Part shown: in pieces, positions 7,448 through 14,835 of the stretch | How the letters are laid out: each line of letters begins with the position of its first letter | Position numbering within the stretch: the first letter of the stretch is position 1 | NCBI GenBank assembly: GCA_036380435.1 | Contig: DASVES010000344.1 | Coordinates: 1-15,294 of the forward strand | Source of the DNA: DASQDT01 sp036380435 | Lineage (GTDB): Bacteria > Acidobacteriota > Blastocatellia > Pyrinomonadales > Pyrinomonadaceae | Length of the DNA stretch: 15,294 bases | Direction of reading: 5' to 3' | Translations under genes and position numbers: made by a program | Notes under the pieces: generated by a model | Databases searched by the model: none | The model's input: the letters and a program-made list of their open reading frames with translations, nothing else | What the model was told of the DNA's origin: nothing

Positions 7448-9271
7448 TCATTCCCCGCTCAGGTCGTCGATCTGGATACGCATGCGTTTGACGGAGACGC
7501 GCGCGTCCGAGCAGGTGCGGACGATATCGCGCACGCGATCCTCGGAGAGTTTGAGGCTGGAGATGAGCACCTCCTCGACGTGCAGCGTCTCGCAGATGCC
7601 GCGCAGCTTGCCGTTGCCGCCGAAGACCCGGAGGCCGTGGATGACCTTCCCCATCTTGTGCCGGTCGTCGTCGGCGAAACCGACGGGGGCGTAATTGAGT
7701 TCGGGGTTGTTGAGTATCTCGCGCAGGAGCAGTTCGCCGGCGTCGCCCGCGCCGTAGATGAGCACGCGCCGCCCCGTGCGCGACGACCCCATCGGCATCA
7801 CCTTGCGGAGCATGCGGAAGGCGACGCGGCTCCCGGCAAGCAGCACGAAGAGGATGATGGCGTCGAGGACGAAGACGGAGCGCGAGTAGTCCTGAAAGCG
7901 GAAGGCGAAGAGGAGCACCAGCACGCTCGCCACCGACCCGGCAACGACCGCCTTGACGTAGACCACCAGATTGTCGAGGCTCACGTAGCGCCAGATGCCG
8001 CGGTAGACGCCCGCCACGAGGAAGGCCCCCATCTTGACGAAGACGAGCACCGGCACCGTCCGCAGGAACAGCTCCGTCGCCCCGATCTCGTTGACGGGGC
8101 CGTAGAGCAGCAGGTACGAGGCGTAGAAGGAGAGGATGATGAGCGCCGCGTCTAAGAAGACCTCGAAGACTCTGCGCTTGTAGGAGAGATCGACGAGGAA
8201 GGCGACGAGCGGCTTGTCGCGCGCCGCGCGCACCTCCTCCTCGTCGTAGACCTTGACGCCGGCGAGATAGACGCCGACGAGCGTCAGCACCACCGTGAAC
8301 CCGAGCACGGCCGCGAGGCTCACGTCGAACGCGACCTCGCGCACGAAGAGGGCCAGCAGCCCTGAGAGCGCCGCGAATCCGTAGAGCATCCAGACGGCCT
8401 TGCGCTCCGACATCCCCAGAGCGACCAGACGGTGCGACGTGTGGTCGCGCCCGCCCTGTGAGACCCCGCGCCCGGAGAGCTTGCGGATGAGGGTGACGAA
8501 GGTGGTGTCGAAGATCGGGATGAAGAGGGTGAGCACGGGGACGGCCAGCACCGGCAGGAACGAGCGCGAGCGCCCGCCCGAGGCGGCGAGGAGCGAGGTC
8601 GAGGCCAGGAAGAAGCCGATGAACATCGAGCCGCAGTCGCCCATGAAGATGGTGGCCGGGTTCGAGTTGTAAACGAGAAATCCGGCGAGCGCGGCGGCGA
8701 AGACGGCGAGCATCAGCGCCTCGATGGCCTGCCCGTTGCCGATGAAGTTGACGGCGAGGAAGGCCGAGGCGATGGCGGCGATGCCGGCGGCGAGGCCGTC
8801 CATGTTGTCGAGCAGGTTGACGGCGTTCGTAATCCCGATGAGCCAGAAGATCGTGATCGCCATGTTGACGGGCACCGACGCCGTCCACGGCAAGGTGAGT
8901 CCGCCAAGGCCGACCGTCGCCGCGCCGAAGTAGATGAGCATGGCGGCGCCCATCATCTGCCCGATGAGTTTCTGGTACGGCTTGATGTGCAGGAGGTCGT
9001 CGATGAGTCCGACGAGGAAGAGGAAGGAACTGGCGGCCATCACGGCGAGTCCCTGCGGCGTGTGCGGGACGAAGGCCGCGTAGATGATAATCACCGTCAG
9101 GAAGACGGCCAAGCCCCCGAGCATCGCCGTCGGCGCCCGATGCCAGCGGTCGGGCTTCGGCTGCGCGACCATCTTGCGGCTGCGCGCGTAGGCGCGCACG
9201 AGCGGGGTGAGCACGAGCGCCAGCGCGAGCGCCGCCGCGACGGCCAGAAGTTGTTCGGTGGTGAAGAGCAT
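7448..9271 (-). CDS. Polyprenyl-phosphate sugar-1-phosphate transferase fused to FlaA1/WbpM-type N-terminal module
   Basis: This is a 607-residue membrane protein. Residues 1-340 are a WecA/TagO/MraY-type transferase (PNPT family), which moves a sugar-1-phosphate from a UDP-sugar to undecaprenyl phosphate and so starts glycan assembly. Motifs are D91-D92 before LLHIKPYQKL, NAVNLLDNMDG (149-159), FMGDCGS (209-215, where FMGDSGS is usual) and RDHTSHR (275-281), a variant of the usual His-rich motif. Residues about 365-485 are a second membrane region with GVYRGIWRYVSL (421-432), typical of FlaA1/WbpM/CapD proteins. Residues 500-607 are a Rossmann module with GAGDAG (507-512). The catalytic SDR domain that follows in true WbpM/PglF dehydratases is absent: the protein stops at IDDLSGE. 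The gene is preceded by a palindrome-rich gap after the epimerase gene and has no clear ribosome binding site. Confidence 0.88.
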   Translation of the reverse strand: MLFTTEQLLAVAAALALALVLTPLVRAYARSRKMVAQPKPDRWHRAPTAMLGGLAVFLTVIIIYAAFVPHTPQGLAVMAASSFLFLVGLIDDLLHIKPYQKLIGQMMGAAMLIYFGAATVGLGGLTLPWTASVPVNMAITIFWLIGITNAVNLLDNMDGLAAGIAAIASAFLAVNFIGNGQAIEALMLAVFAAALAGFLVYNSNPATIFMGDCGSMFIGFFLASTSLLAASGGRSRSFLPVLAVPVLTLFIPIFDTTFVTLIRKLSGRGVSQGGRDHTSHRLVALGMSERKAVWMLYGFAALSGLLALFVREVAFDVSLAAVLGFTVVLTLVGVYLAGVKVYDEEEVRAARDKPLVAFLVDLSYKRRVFEVFLDAALIILSFYASYLLLYGPVNEIGATELFLRTVPVLVFVKMGAFLVAGVYRGIWRYVSLDNLVVYVKAVVAGSVASVLVLLFAFRFQDYSRSVFVLDAIILFVLLAGSRVAFRMLRKVMPMGSSRTGRRVLIYGAGDAGELLLREILNNPELNYAPVGFADDDRHKMGKVIHGLRVFGGNGKLRGICETLHVEEVLISSLKLSEDRVRDIVRTCSDARVSVKRMRIQIDDLSGE

Positions 9272-9340
9272 GAATCCGGGGACTGAATGACGACGCCTCT
9301 GTCGGGACGCTTGAAAAGCTATTCGATGCGGCGTGAGAAA

Positions 9341-9358
9341 TCAAGCGGGCAGGCTTGA
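9341..9358. repeat. Small perfect hairpin TCAAGC/GCTTGA
   Basis: TCAAGC (9341-9346), six bases and GCTTGA (9353-9358) form a perfect 6-bp stem in the 267-nt gap upstream of the PNPT fusion gene. It lies 5 nt from the larger palindrome at 9363. No T-tract follows directly on the minus strand. Confidence 0.5.
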
Positions 9359-9362
9359 GAAA

Positions 9363-9454
9363 ACAGTACCGCGAGCGGTAGCGAGCGGGTACGCCTGTGA
9401 TGGGAGGCCCGCCGCGCGCACGCGACACCCGCTTGCTACCGCTCGCGGTACTGT
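9363..9454. repeat. 28-bp inverted repeat (palindromic element)
   Basis: The left arm (9363-9390, beginning ACAGTACCGCGAGCGG) is the reverse complement of the right arm (9427-9454) with one mismatch in 28. The loop is 36 nt and GC-rich. The arms are internally repetitive (GCGAGCGGtaGCGAGCGG). The element looks like a dispersed REP- or MITE-like palindrome, and no open frame of its own is present. It lies between the epimerase gene and the PNPT fusion gene, so it would be transcribed in the leader of the latter. Confidence 0.85.
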
Positions 9455-9478
9455 CCCCCGTTACGGGCGGCGCGCTGA

Positions 9479-9497
9479 CCCGGCGCGATGCGCCGGG
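9479..9497. repeat. Perfect 8-bp GC hairpin
   Basis: CCCGGCGC (9479-9486), the loop GAT and GCGCCGGG (9490-9497) form a perfect stem 42 nt downstream of the epimerase stop on the minus strand. A shorter CCC-TTC-GGG hairpin follows at about 9514-9522. It could be a terminator without a T-tract or part of the dispersed palindrome group next to it. Confidence 0.55.
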
Positions 9498-9538
9498 CTA
9501 TCACACGGCCGCCCCTTCGGGACTTCCCAAACAGATTC

Positions 9539-10525
9539 TTAAGCTTGACCGCCGGCCGCCGCGGGCCGCCGGCCGTAGTAGTCGATGACGGTGCGGAGGA
9601 TTTCGTCGAGCGTGACGGTGGGGCGGAAGCCGACGGCCCGCTCGATCTTCGAGGTGTCGGGGACGCGGCGCGGCATGTCCTCGAAGCCCTCCTCGTAGGC
9701 TTCATCATAGGGCACGAAGACGATCTCTGACTTCGACCCCACGAGCGACTTCACGCGCTCGGCCAGCTCCAGAATCGAGACCTCCTCGTTCGAGCCGATG
9801 TTGAAGACCTGACCGACCGCCTCCTCGGTCTCCATCAGCTTGACGAGCGCGCCCACCACGTCGCCGACGTAGCCGAAGCAGCGCGTCTGTTTGCCGTCGC
9901 CGTAGATGGTGATCGGCGTCCCGGCGAGCGCCTGCTTGACGAAGGTCGGGATGACCATGCCGTACTGACCCGTTTGGCGCGGCCCGACCGTGTTGAAGAG
10001 GCGGACGACGACCGTGGGCAGCCGTTGCTCGCGCCAGTAGGCGAGGGCGAGGAATTCGTCGATGGCCTTCGAGCAGGCATAAGACCAGCGCCCCTTCGTC
10101 GTCGCGCCCATCACGAGGTTGCCGTCTTCGCGAAACGGCACCTCCGACGACAGCCCGTAGACCTCCGAGGTCGAGGCCACCAGAACCTTCTTCTTCTTCT
10201 TCGCCGCCTGCGCGAGCACCACTTCGGTGCAGTGGACGTTCGTTTCGATGGTTCGCACCGGCGACTCGACGATGAGCTTGACGCCGACGGCCGCCGCGAG
10301 GTGGAAGATCACGTCGCACTGATCGACGAGTTCGGCCATGAGCCGGCGGTTATTGACGCTGTCGATGGTGTAGTGGTAGCGCGGGTTCGCCTTCAGGTGC
10401 GCGATGTTGTCGAAGCTCCCCGTGGAGAGGTCGTCGATGCAGAAGACCTCGTCGCCGCGCGCCATGTAGGCATCCGTGAGGTGTGAGCCGATGAAGCCGG
10501 CGCCGCCCGTGATTAGTACTCGCAA
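9539..10525 (-). CDS. NAD-dependent sugar-nucleotide epimerase/dehydratase (TTG start)
   Basis: This extended SDR enzyme has 328 residues from the TTG. It shows the Rossmann motif GGAGFIG (7-13), acidic I30-D31-D32 at the end of the second strand (NAD rather than NADP preference), FHLAAAVGVKL (74-84), ASTSEVYG (117-124), the catalytic Y149-x3-K153 in SYACSK, and RLFNTVGPRQTGQYGMV (175-191). The substrate is probably a UDP- or GDP-sugar; UDP-glucose/GlcNAc 4-epimerase and related dehydratases share these motifs, so the exact reaction is open. The longer frame to 10603 adds a 26-residue Arg-rich extension that overlaps the upstream gene. The TTG at 10525 is preferred because AGGGAG lies 7 nt upstream and the protein then begins at the normal first strand. 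Five Lys codons in a row (AAG repeats, about 10189-10203) are unusual. Confidence 0.9.
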   Translation of the reverse strand: MRVLITGGAGFIGSHLTDAYMARGDEVFCIDDLSTGSFDNIAHLKANPRYHYTIDSVNNRRLMAELVDQCDVIFHLAAAVGVKLIVESPVRTIETNVHCTEVVLAQAAKKKKKVLVASTSEVYGLSSEVPFREDGNLVMGATTKGRWSYACSKAIDEFLALAYWREQRLPTVVVRLFNTVGPRQTGQYGMVIPTFVKQALAGTPITIYGDGKQTRCFGYVGDVVGALVKLMETEEAVGQVFNIGSNEEVSILELAERVKSLVGSKSEIVFVPYDEAYEEGFEDMPRRVPDTSKIERAVGFRPTVTLDEILRTVIDYYGRRPAAAGGQA

Positions 10526-10532
10526 ATGTCTT

Positions 10533-10538
10533 CTCCCT
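10533..10538 (-). promoter_or_regulatory. Ribosome binding site that fixes the TTG start of the epimerase gene
   Basis: On the minus strand AGGGAG lies 7 nt before the TTG at 10525. It sits in the 16-nt gap after the GT4 gene's stop codon (10542-10544). No ATG occurs at a comparable distance. Confidence 0.7.
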
Positions 10539-10541
10539 CTT

Positions 10542-11888
10542 TTAAGACGCGCGGCCCCGGCGGGCGCGCGTGATGTCCGTGCCCGGCCCCGCGGCGCGCG
10601 CACCTTGCTGCGCCGCGCTCTCGGCCGGGTCGATTAACTCTTCGTAGAGCCTGTGGATGTCCGCCAGCAGGCGTTCGACCGAATACTGGCGCGCGACGAA
10701 CTCAAGGCCGCGCGCGCCCATCCCGAGCCGCAGCTCCTCGTTCTCGATCAGGTAGTCGAGCGCGCGGCTGAAACTCTCGGCGTCGCACTCTTCGACCAAC
10801 ACGCCGCGCTCGCACACCTGCCAGCCGCGCGGCCGGCGCTGTAGCAGCGCGGGGTCGAGACCGCCGAGGAGGTCGGGCACGCCGCCCACGGCCGTCGCGA
10901 TGACGGGCCGCGCGTTGGCCATCGCCTCGACCAGCGTCAGCGGCGTCCCCTCGTTCAGAGAGGTGAGCGCCACCACGTCGAGCGCCGGGTAGAAGTTCTC
11001 CGGGTCGTCGCGCGTGCCGAGGAATATGACATCGTCAATGATGCCGAGCGAGGCCGCCTGCGCTTCGAGCTGCCGGCGCAGCAGCCCGTCGCCGACGACG
11101 ACGAAGCGCACGCGCCGAAGCGTCCGCCCTTCGGTCTCCGCCTCGCGCGCGGCGTGGCGCTTGTAGTGCTCGGCCGCCGCGAGGAAGAGCGCGTGGTTCT
11201 TGATCGCGGTGAGGCGGCCGACGATGCCGACCAATATCTCGTCGTCGCCCGCGCCGAGTTCGCGCCGCAGCCGCGGGCGCCGCTCGGCCCAGTCGGCGAA
11301 GGCGCGCATGTCTAATCCGAGCGGGATGACGGCGAACTGCGCGGGGCGCCCGACGCGGAAGTGTCCGCCGATCTCTTCGAGCTGGCGGGGGCTGATGACC
11401 ACGACGCGGTCGGTGGCGACGCGCGCCAGCGCCCGCTCGATGGCGAGGAAGAGACGCGTCTTCCGAGGGCCGTAGTAGCTGTGGAAGACGTGCCCGTGAT
11501 ACGTGTGTACGAAGCGCACGCTTCGGGGACGGCCCCACAGGGCCGAGGGCGTGAGCCAGCGGTAGAGCAGCCCGGCCACGCGTCCCACGGTGCCGGCCTT
11601 CGCCGTGTGCGTGTGTACCACGTCGGGGCGCTCGCGCACGAGCAGTCGGTAGAGCTTCCAGACGGTGACGGCGTCCTTCGGCGAGACCTCGCGGCTCATC
11701 TCCGGGATGATGTGGGGCCGCACGCCCAAGGCTTCGGAGAAGTAGCCCATGTCGTCTTCGCCCGGCGGCACGGTGCCCGCCACCAGCACCGTCTCCACGC
11801 CGCGCTCCACCAGCCCCGCCGACAGCCACGCCACGTGGCGCGCCGGCCCGCCCACGTTCAGTCTGGCAATGATGCGGACGACTTTCAT
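10542..11888 (-). CDS. GT4-family glycosyltransferase
   Basis: This 448-residue GT-B fold enzyme transfers a sugar from a nucleotide donor onto a lipid-linked glycan at the cytosolic face of the membrane. The N-terminal acceptor domain has LNVGGPARH (10-18), HTHTAKAG (92-99) and HTYHGHVF (128-135). The C-terminal donor domain has GIVGRLTAIKNH (221-232, with the conserved Arg and Lys that bind phosphate), VVGDG (264-268) and the EX7E motif E313-E321 in NEGTPLTLVEAMA, followed by ATAVGGVPDLL (331-341). The length is normal apart from a low-complexity Ala/Arg tail after about 420. It ends 16 nt before the epimerase start, so the two are probably co-transcribed. The start at 11888 lies 5 nt from a heptamer repeat and lacks a recognisable ribosome binding site. 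Confidence 0.92.
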   Translation of the reverse strand: MKVVRIIARLNVGGPARHVAWLSAGLVERGVETVLVAGTVPPGEDDMGYFSEALGVRPHIIPEMSREVSPKDAVTVWKLYRLLVRERPDVVHTHTAKAGTVGRVAGLLYRWLTPSALWGRPRSVRFVHTYHGHVFHSYYGPRKTRLFLAIERALARVATDRVVVISPRQLEEIGGHFRVGRPAQFAVIPLGLDMRAFADWAERRPRLRRELGAGDDEILVGIVGRLTAIKNHALFLAAAEHYKRHAAREAETEGRTLRRVRFVVVGDGLLRRQLEAQAASLGIIDDVIFLGTRDDPENFYPALDVVALTSLNEGTPLTLVEAMANARPVIATAVGGVPDLLGGLDPALLQRRPRGWQVCERGVLVEECDAESFSRALDYLIENEELRLGMGARGLEFVARQYSVERLLADIHRLYEELIDPAESAAQQGARAAGPGTDITRARRGRAS

Positions 11889-11893
11889 AAGGG

Positions 11894-11928
11894 AGCTGTT
11901 AGCTAATAGCTGTTAGCTGTTAGCTAAA
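11894..11928. repeat. AGCTGTT heptamer repeat, arm 1
   Basis: There are five heptamers in tandem: AGCTGTT, AGCTAAT, AGCTGTT, AGCTGTT and AGCTAAA. The last 28 nt (11901-11928) match the reverse complement of 12035-12062 at 26 of 28 positions. The arm ends 5 nt before the GT4 start codon at 11888. Confidence 0.85.
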
Positions 11929-12003
11929 ACTGTCAGTGGTCGCTTGTCTGCACCGGGCAGCTCAACGCTCGCGTCGAAGGGCGGAAGGCTCGACGAACAA
12001 ACA

Positions 12004-12024
12004 ACTGACTACGGACTACGGACA
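12004..12024. repeat. Three further heptamers (ACTGACT/ACGGACT/ACGGACA)
   Basis: Three period-7 units, ACTGACT, ACGGACT and ACGGACA, lie in the 172-nt gap between the nucleotidyltransferase and GT4 genes, inside the loop between the two AGCT arms. A 6-bp hairpin CGTCGA (11972-11977) / TCGACG (11990-11995) is close by. Confidence 0.5.
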
Positions 12025-12034
12025 AAGAACAGCC

Positions 12035-12076
12035 TTTAGCTAACAGCTAATAGCTAATAGCTAACCGCTAATCGCT
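12035..12076. repeat. AGCTGTT heptamer repeat, inverted arm 2, running into a coding end
   Basis: Six period-7 units in the opposite orientation to arm 1: TTTAGCT, AACAGCT, AATAGCT, AATAGCT, AACCGCT and AATCGCT. The last two and part of the fourth lie inside the nucleotidyltransferase gene, where they encode its final Ile-Ser-Gly and the TAG stop. The repeat either invaded the gene end or grew into it. Confidence 0.8.
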
Positions 12077-12813
12077 TTCACGTCTTCCATCTTGTTAGCG
12101 CCCGTCTCGGCGACGAGGTTCGAGGCGTGGAGGAGGCTCTCGAAGGTGCCGGCGTCCGTCCACCAGCCTTCGAGTTCGTCCCACGACATCTCGTCGCGCC
12201 CGATGTAGGCGTTGTTCACGTCGGTGATCTCCAGCTCGCCGCGGCCCGAGGGCTTGAGGGTCTTGATGATGCGGAAGACCTCGGCGTCGTACATGTAGAT
12301 GCCGATGACGGCGTAGTCGGACTTTGGCTCGGCGGGCTTCTCCTCGATGCGGACGACGCGCCGGCCGTCGAGTTCGGGCACTCCGAAGCGTTGCGGGTCG
12401 GACACCTTCTTGAGAAGGATTTTGGCGCCGCCGCCCTGATGACGGTAGGAGCGCACGGCCCGCCCGATGCTGCCCTCGATGATGTTGTCGCCGAGGACGA
12501 CGCAGATGGGTTCGCCGTCGGAGAAGTCTTCGCACAGGTCGAGCGCCGCGGCGATGCCGCCCTCGCCCTCCTGATAGGTGTAGTTGAGGTGCTTGAGGCC
12601 GAAGTCCTTCCCGTTTTTGAGGAGCTTGAGGAAGTCGCCGGCCGAGTTGCCGCCCGTGACGATCATGATGTCACGCACGCCCGCGTTGACGAGCGTCTGA
12701 ATCGGGTAATAGATCATCGGCTTGTCGTAGACGGGCAGCAGATGCTTGTTCGTCACCGACGTGAGCGGCCTCAGACGCGTCCCCAGCCCTCCGGCTAACA
12801 CGACACCTTTCAT
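12061..12813 (-). CDS. RmlA-like sugar-1-phosphate nucleotidyltransferase
   Basis: This 250-residue enzyme makes an NDP-sugar (typically dTDP-glucose) from NTP and a sugar-1-phosphate in the cytosol. The N-terminal signature GGLGTRLRPLT (8-18) with K23, and LLPVYDKPMIYYPIQTL (25-41), is that of glucose-1-phosphate thymidylyltransferases. GDNI (108-111) supplies a metal-binding Asp; EEKP (157-160), GELEITDVN (192-200) and WTDAGT (218-223) complete the core. It is shorter than the usual RmlA (about 290 residues), lacking the C-terminal extension, as in other short forms. No rmlB, rmlC or rmlD is in the window, so I give no gene symbol. GGAGG lies 6 nt before the ATG. The last residues and the stop are encoded by a heptamer repeat, and a matching arm lies upstream at 12832. 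Confidence 0.9.
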   Translation of the reverse strand: MKGVVLAGGLGTRLRPLTSVTNKHLLPVYDKPMIYYPIQTLVNAGVRDIMIVTGGNSAGDFLKLLKNGKDFGLKHLNYTYQEGEGGIAAALDLCEDFSDGEPICVVLGDNIIEGSIGRAVRSYRHQGGGAKILLKKVSDPQRFGVPELDGRRVVRIEEKPAEPKSDYAVIGIYMYDAEVFRIIKTLKPSGRGELEITDVNNAYIGRDEMSWDELEGWWTDAGTFESLLHASNLVAETGANKMEDVKAISG

Positions 12814-12819
12814 TAAGCG

Positions 12820-12824
12820 CCTCC
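12820..12824 (-). promoter_or_regulatory. Ribosome binding site of the nucleotidyltransferase gene
   Basis: On the minus strand GGAGG lies 6 nt before the ATG at 12813. It sits between that start and the heptamer repeat at 12832-12859. Confidence 0.8.
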
Positions 12825-12831
12825 GATGTTG

Positions 12832-12859
12832 AGCTAATAGCTGTTAGCTGTTAGCTGAA
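12832..12859. repeat. AGCTGTT heptamer repeat, arm 3
   Basis: There are four heptamers: AGCTAAT, AGCTGTT, AGCTGTT and AGCTGAA, in the same orientation as the arm at 11894. They lie in the 132-nt gap between the amidotransferase and nucleotidyltransferase genes. No clear inverted partner is present in this gap. With 12035-12076 it brackets the nucleotidyltransferase gene in opposite orientations. A 5-bp hairpin CGTGG (12884-12888) / CCACG (12892-12896) lies nearby. Confidence 0.8.
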
Positions 12860-12945
12860 GAAAACCAACCGGAAATTTTGACTCGTGGCGGCCACGTCCG
12901 CGACGGCCCCTGCCGTGAGCTGACAGTTAGTGTCCGCCCCCTTGT

Positions 12946-14832
12946 TCAGTCGATGAATCTCTGGAACCAGAGTTCCAGCATCAGGAGTATCCAGAGATGG
13001 TGGGAGCGGTCAAGCCCGCGCACGGTGTGCTCTTCGACGAGGCCGCGCACGCGCTCCGGTTTGAAGAAGCCGCGGCCCAGCGATTTTTCCGAGAGCAGCG
13101 TCTCGCGCAGGAACGGCTCCATGCGCCCGCGGAACCAGTGGCCGATGGGCACGCCGAAGCCCATCTTGCCGCGCGTCAGATTCTCCTCCGGCACCAGCCC
13201 CCGCAGCGCGCGCTTCAAAAGATACTTCGTGGTGCGCCCGCGCAGCTTCAGGTGCTCCGGGAGCGAGGCAGCGAACTCGATGACGTGGTGGTCGAGGAAT
13301 GGCGAGCGCGCTTCCAAGCTTACGGCCATGCTCGCGATGTCCACTTTGACGAGCAGGTCGTTGGGCAGGTAGGTCATCGTGTCGGCGAGGAGCGCCGCGT
13401 CCACCACGCCCGCCCCGTTGGCCATCGTGAACCACGGCGCGATCAAGTCCGACGCCCTCTGCATGCGCGTCTCGGCCCGAAATCCTTCGGTGTAGAGCAT
13501 CTGCTTCGCCGCGTCGTCGAAGACGCTCACCCACTGCGCGTAACGCTCGGCCGAGGGGAGCGAGGCGGCGCGCACGAACCGCTTCACCCGGCCGAGGTAG
13601 CTGCGCCGCACCTCGGAGGACGGCATGAGCGAGAGCGCCGGCTCGATGAACGCGCCGCGCAGGGCCGCGGGCACGCGGCGATAGGTCTCAGCAAGACGCA
13701 TCGCCGCGTAACGGTCGTAGCCGGCGAAGCACTCGTCGCCGCCGTCGCCGTTTAAGGCCACGGTGACGTGCCGGCGCGTCTCGCGCGCGACATAGTAAGT
13801 CGGAATGGCCGAGGAGTCGGCGTAAGGCTCGCCGTAGTGCTCGACGAGGGTCGGCAGCACTTCCATGGCGTCGGGGCGGACGATGAACTCGTGGTGGTCG
13901 GCGCCGACGAGTTCGGCGACGCGGCGCGCGTGGTGAAGCTCGGAGAAGTCCTGCTCGTCGAAGCCGATGGAGAAGGTCTTGACGGGCGCGCTCGACTCCT
14001 CGCTCATCAGCGCCACGACCGCGCTCGAATCGATGCCGCCTGAGAGGAACGCGCCGAGGGGCACCTCCGACATCAGACGCACGCGCACGGCGTCGCGCAA
14101 AAGCTCGACGGCGCGCTCGCTCGCCTCCTCTTCCGTCCACTTCTCCTTCCGGTTGAAGTCGGGCATCCAGTAACGCTCAATCTTAATCTCGCCGTCGCGC
14201 GTGAGACGCAAAGAGTGGCCCGGCTCCAGCTTGCGGATCATGCGGTAGGCCGTGAGCGGGGCCGGCACGCACATGAAGGAGAGATAGCGGTCGATTGCCT
14301 CGTGGTCGATGTCGCGGCTCACCTCGGGGTGCTGAAGCAGCGCCTGAAACTCGGAGCCGAAGACGAAGTCGCCCGAGGGCGTCCGGGCGTAGAGCAGGGG
14401 CTTTTTGCCGACGCGGTCGCGCGCGAGGAATAGCTCCTGCTTGCGTTCGTCCCAGATGGCGAAGGCGAACATGCCGCGCAGGTGTTTCGGCGCGTCGGAG
14501 CCGTAGCGCGTGTAGGCGTGGACGACCGCTTCGGTGTCCGAGTCGGTGTAGAACTCGTGGCCGAGGTCGGCGAGTTGCTTGCGAAGCTCCTTGTAGTTGT
14601 AGATTTCGCCGTTGAAGACGATCCACGCCGAGCGATCCGCGTTGTGGATGGGCTGCTGGCCGCCGGCGAGGTCGATGATCGAGAGGCGGCGCATGGCGAG
14701 GCCGGTGCGCTCCCCGTGGTAGAAGCCGTCCTCGTCGGGGCCGCGGTGGCGGATGGCCTCACACATCGAGGCCAGCAGCGCCTCGTCAACCTGTCGCCCC
14801 TCGCGGCGCACGATCCCTGTGATGCCACACAT
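12946..14832 (-). CDS. asnB: Glutamine-dependent amidotransferase, asparagine synthase (AsnB) type
   Basis: This 628-residue protein has two domains. Residues 1 to about 210 form a class II glutamine amidotransferase with the N-terminal nucleophile C2 (MCGITG), RHRGPDE (28-34), IVFNGEIYNY (71-80) and DSDTEAVVHAY (97-107). From about 240 on, an ATP-pyrophosphatase domain has the PP-loop LSGGIDSS (263-270), FSIGFDEQDFSELHHAR (287-303) and NGDGGDE downstream. The family moves ammonia from Gln to an adenylated carboxylate, classically Asp to Asn. Copies in polysaccharide clusters often amidate sugar acids instead; that reading fits the neighbourhood, but both are possible. The length is normal. 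The ATG follows the upstream stop codon after only 3 nt (TAG GGA ATG), so translation is probably coupled. Confidence 0.93.
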   Translation of the reverse strand: MCGITGIVRREGRQVDEALLASMCEAIRHRGPDEDGFYHGERTGLAMRRLSIIDLAGGQQPIHNADRSAWIVFNGEIYNYKELRKQLADLGHEFYTDSDTEAVVHAYTRYGSDAPKHLRGMFAFAIWDERKQELFLARDRVGKKPLLYARTPSGDFVFGSEFQALLQHPEVSRDIDHEAIDRYLSFMCVPAPLTAYRMIRKLEPGHSLRLTRDGEIKIERYWMPDFNRKEKWTEEEASERAVELLRDAVRVRLMSEVPLGAFLSGGIDSSAVVALMSEESSAPVKTFSIGFDEQDFSELHHARRVAELVGADHHEFIVRPDAMEVLPTLVEHYGEPYADSSAIPTYYVARETRRHVTVALNGDGGDECFAGYDRYAAMRLAETYRRVPAALRGAFIEPALSLMPSSEVRRSYLGRVKRFVRAASLPSAERYAQWVSVFDDAAKQMLYTEGFRAETRMQRASDLIAPWFTMANGAGVVDAALLADTMTYLPNDLLVKVDIASMAVSLEARSPFLDHHVIEFAASLPEHLKLRGRTTKYLLKRALRGLVPEENLTRGKMGFGVPIGHWFRGRMEPFLRETLLSEKSLGRGFFKPERVRGLVEEHTVRGLDRSHHLWILLMLELWFQRFID

Positions 14833-14835
14833 TCC

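Noticed and set aside
10189..10203. Five consecutive AAG codons in the epimerase gene as a phase-variation tract
   Set aside because: Loss or gain of a triplet keeps the frame, so it would not switch expression; it is probably a simple surface Lys run.
10526..10603. N-terminal Arg-rich extension of the epimerase from an ATG at 10603
   Set aside because: It overlaps the GT4 gene's 3' end and is unlike SDR N-termini; the TTG at 10525 has a well-placed AGGGAG.
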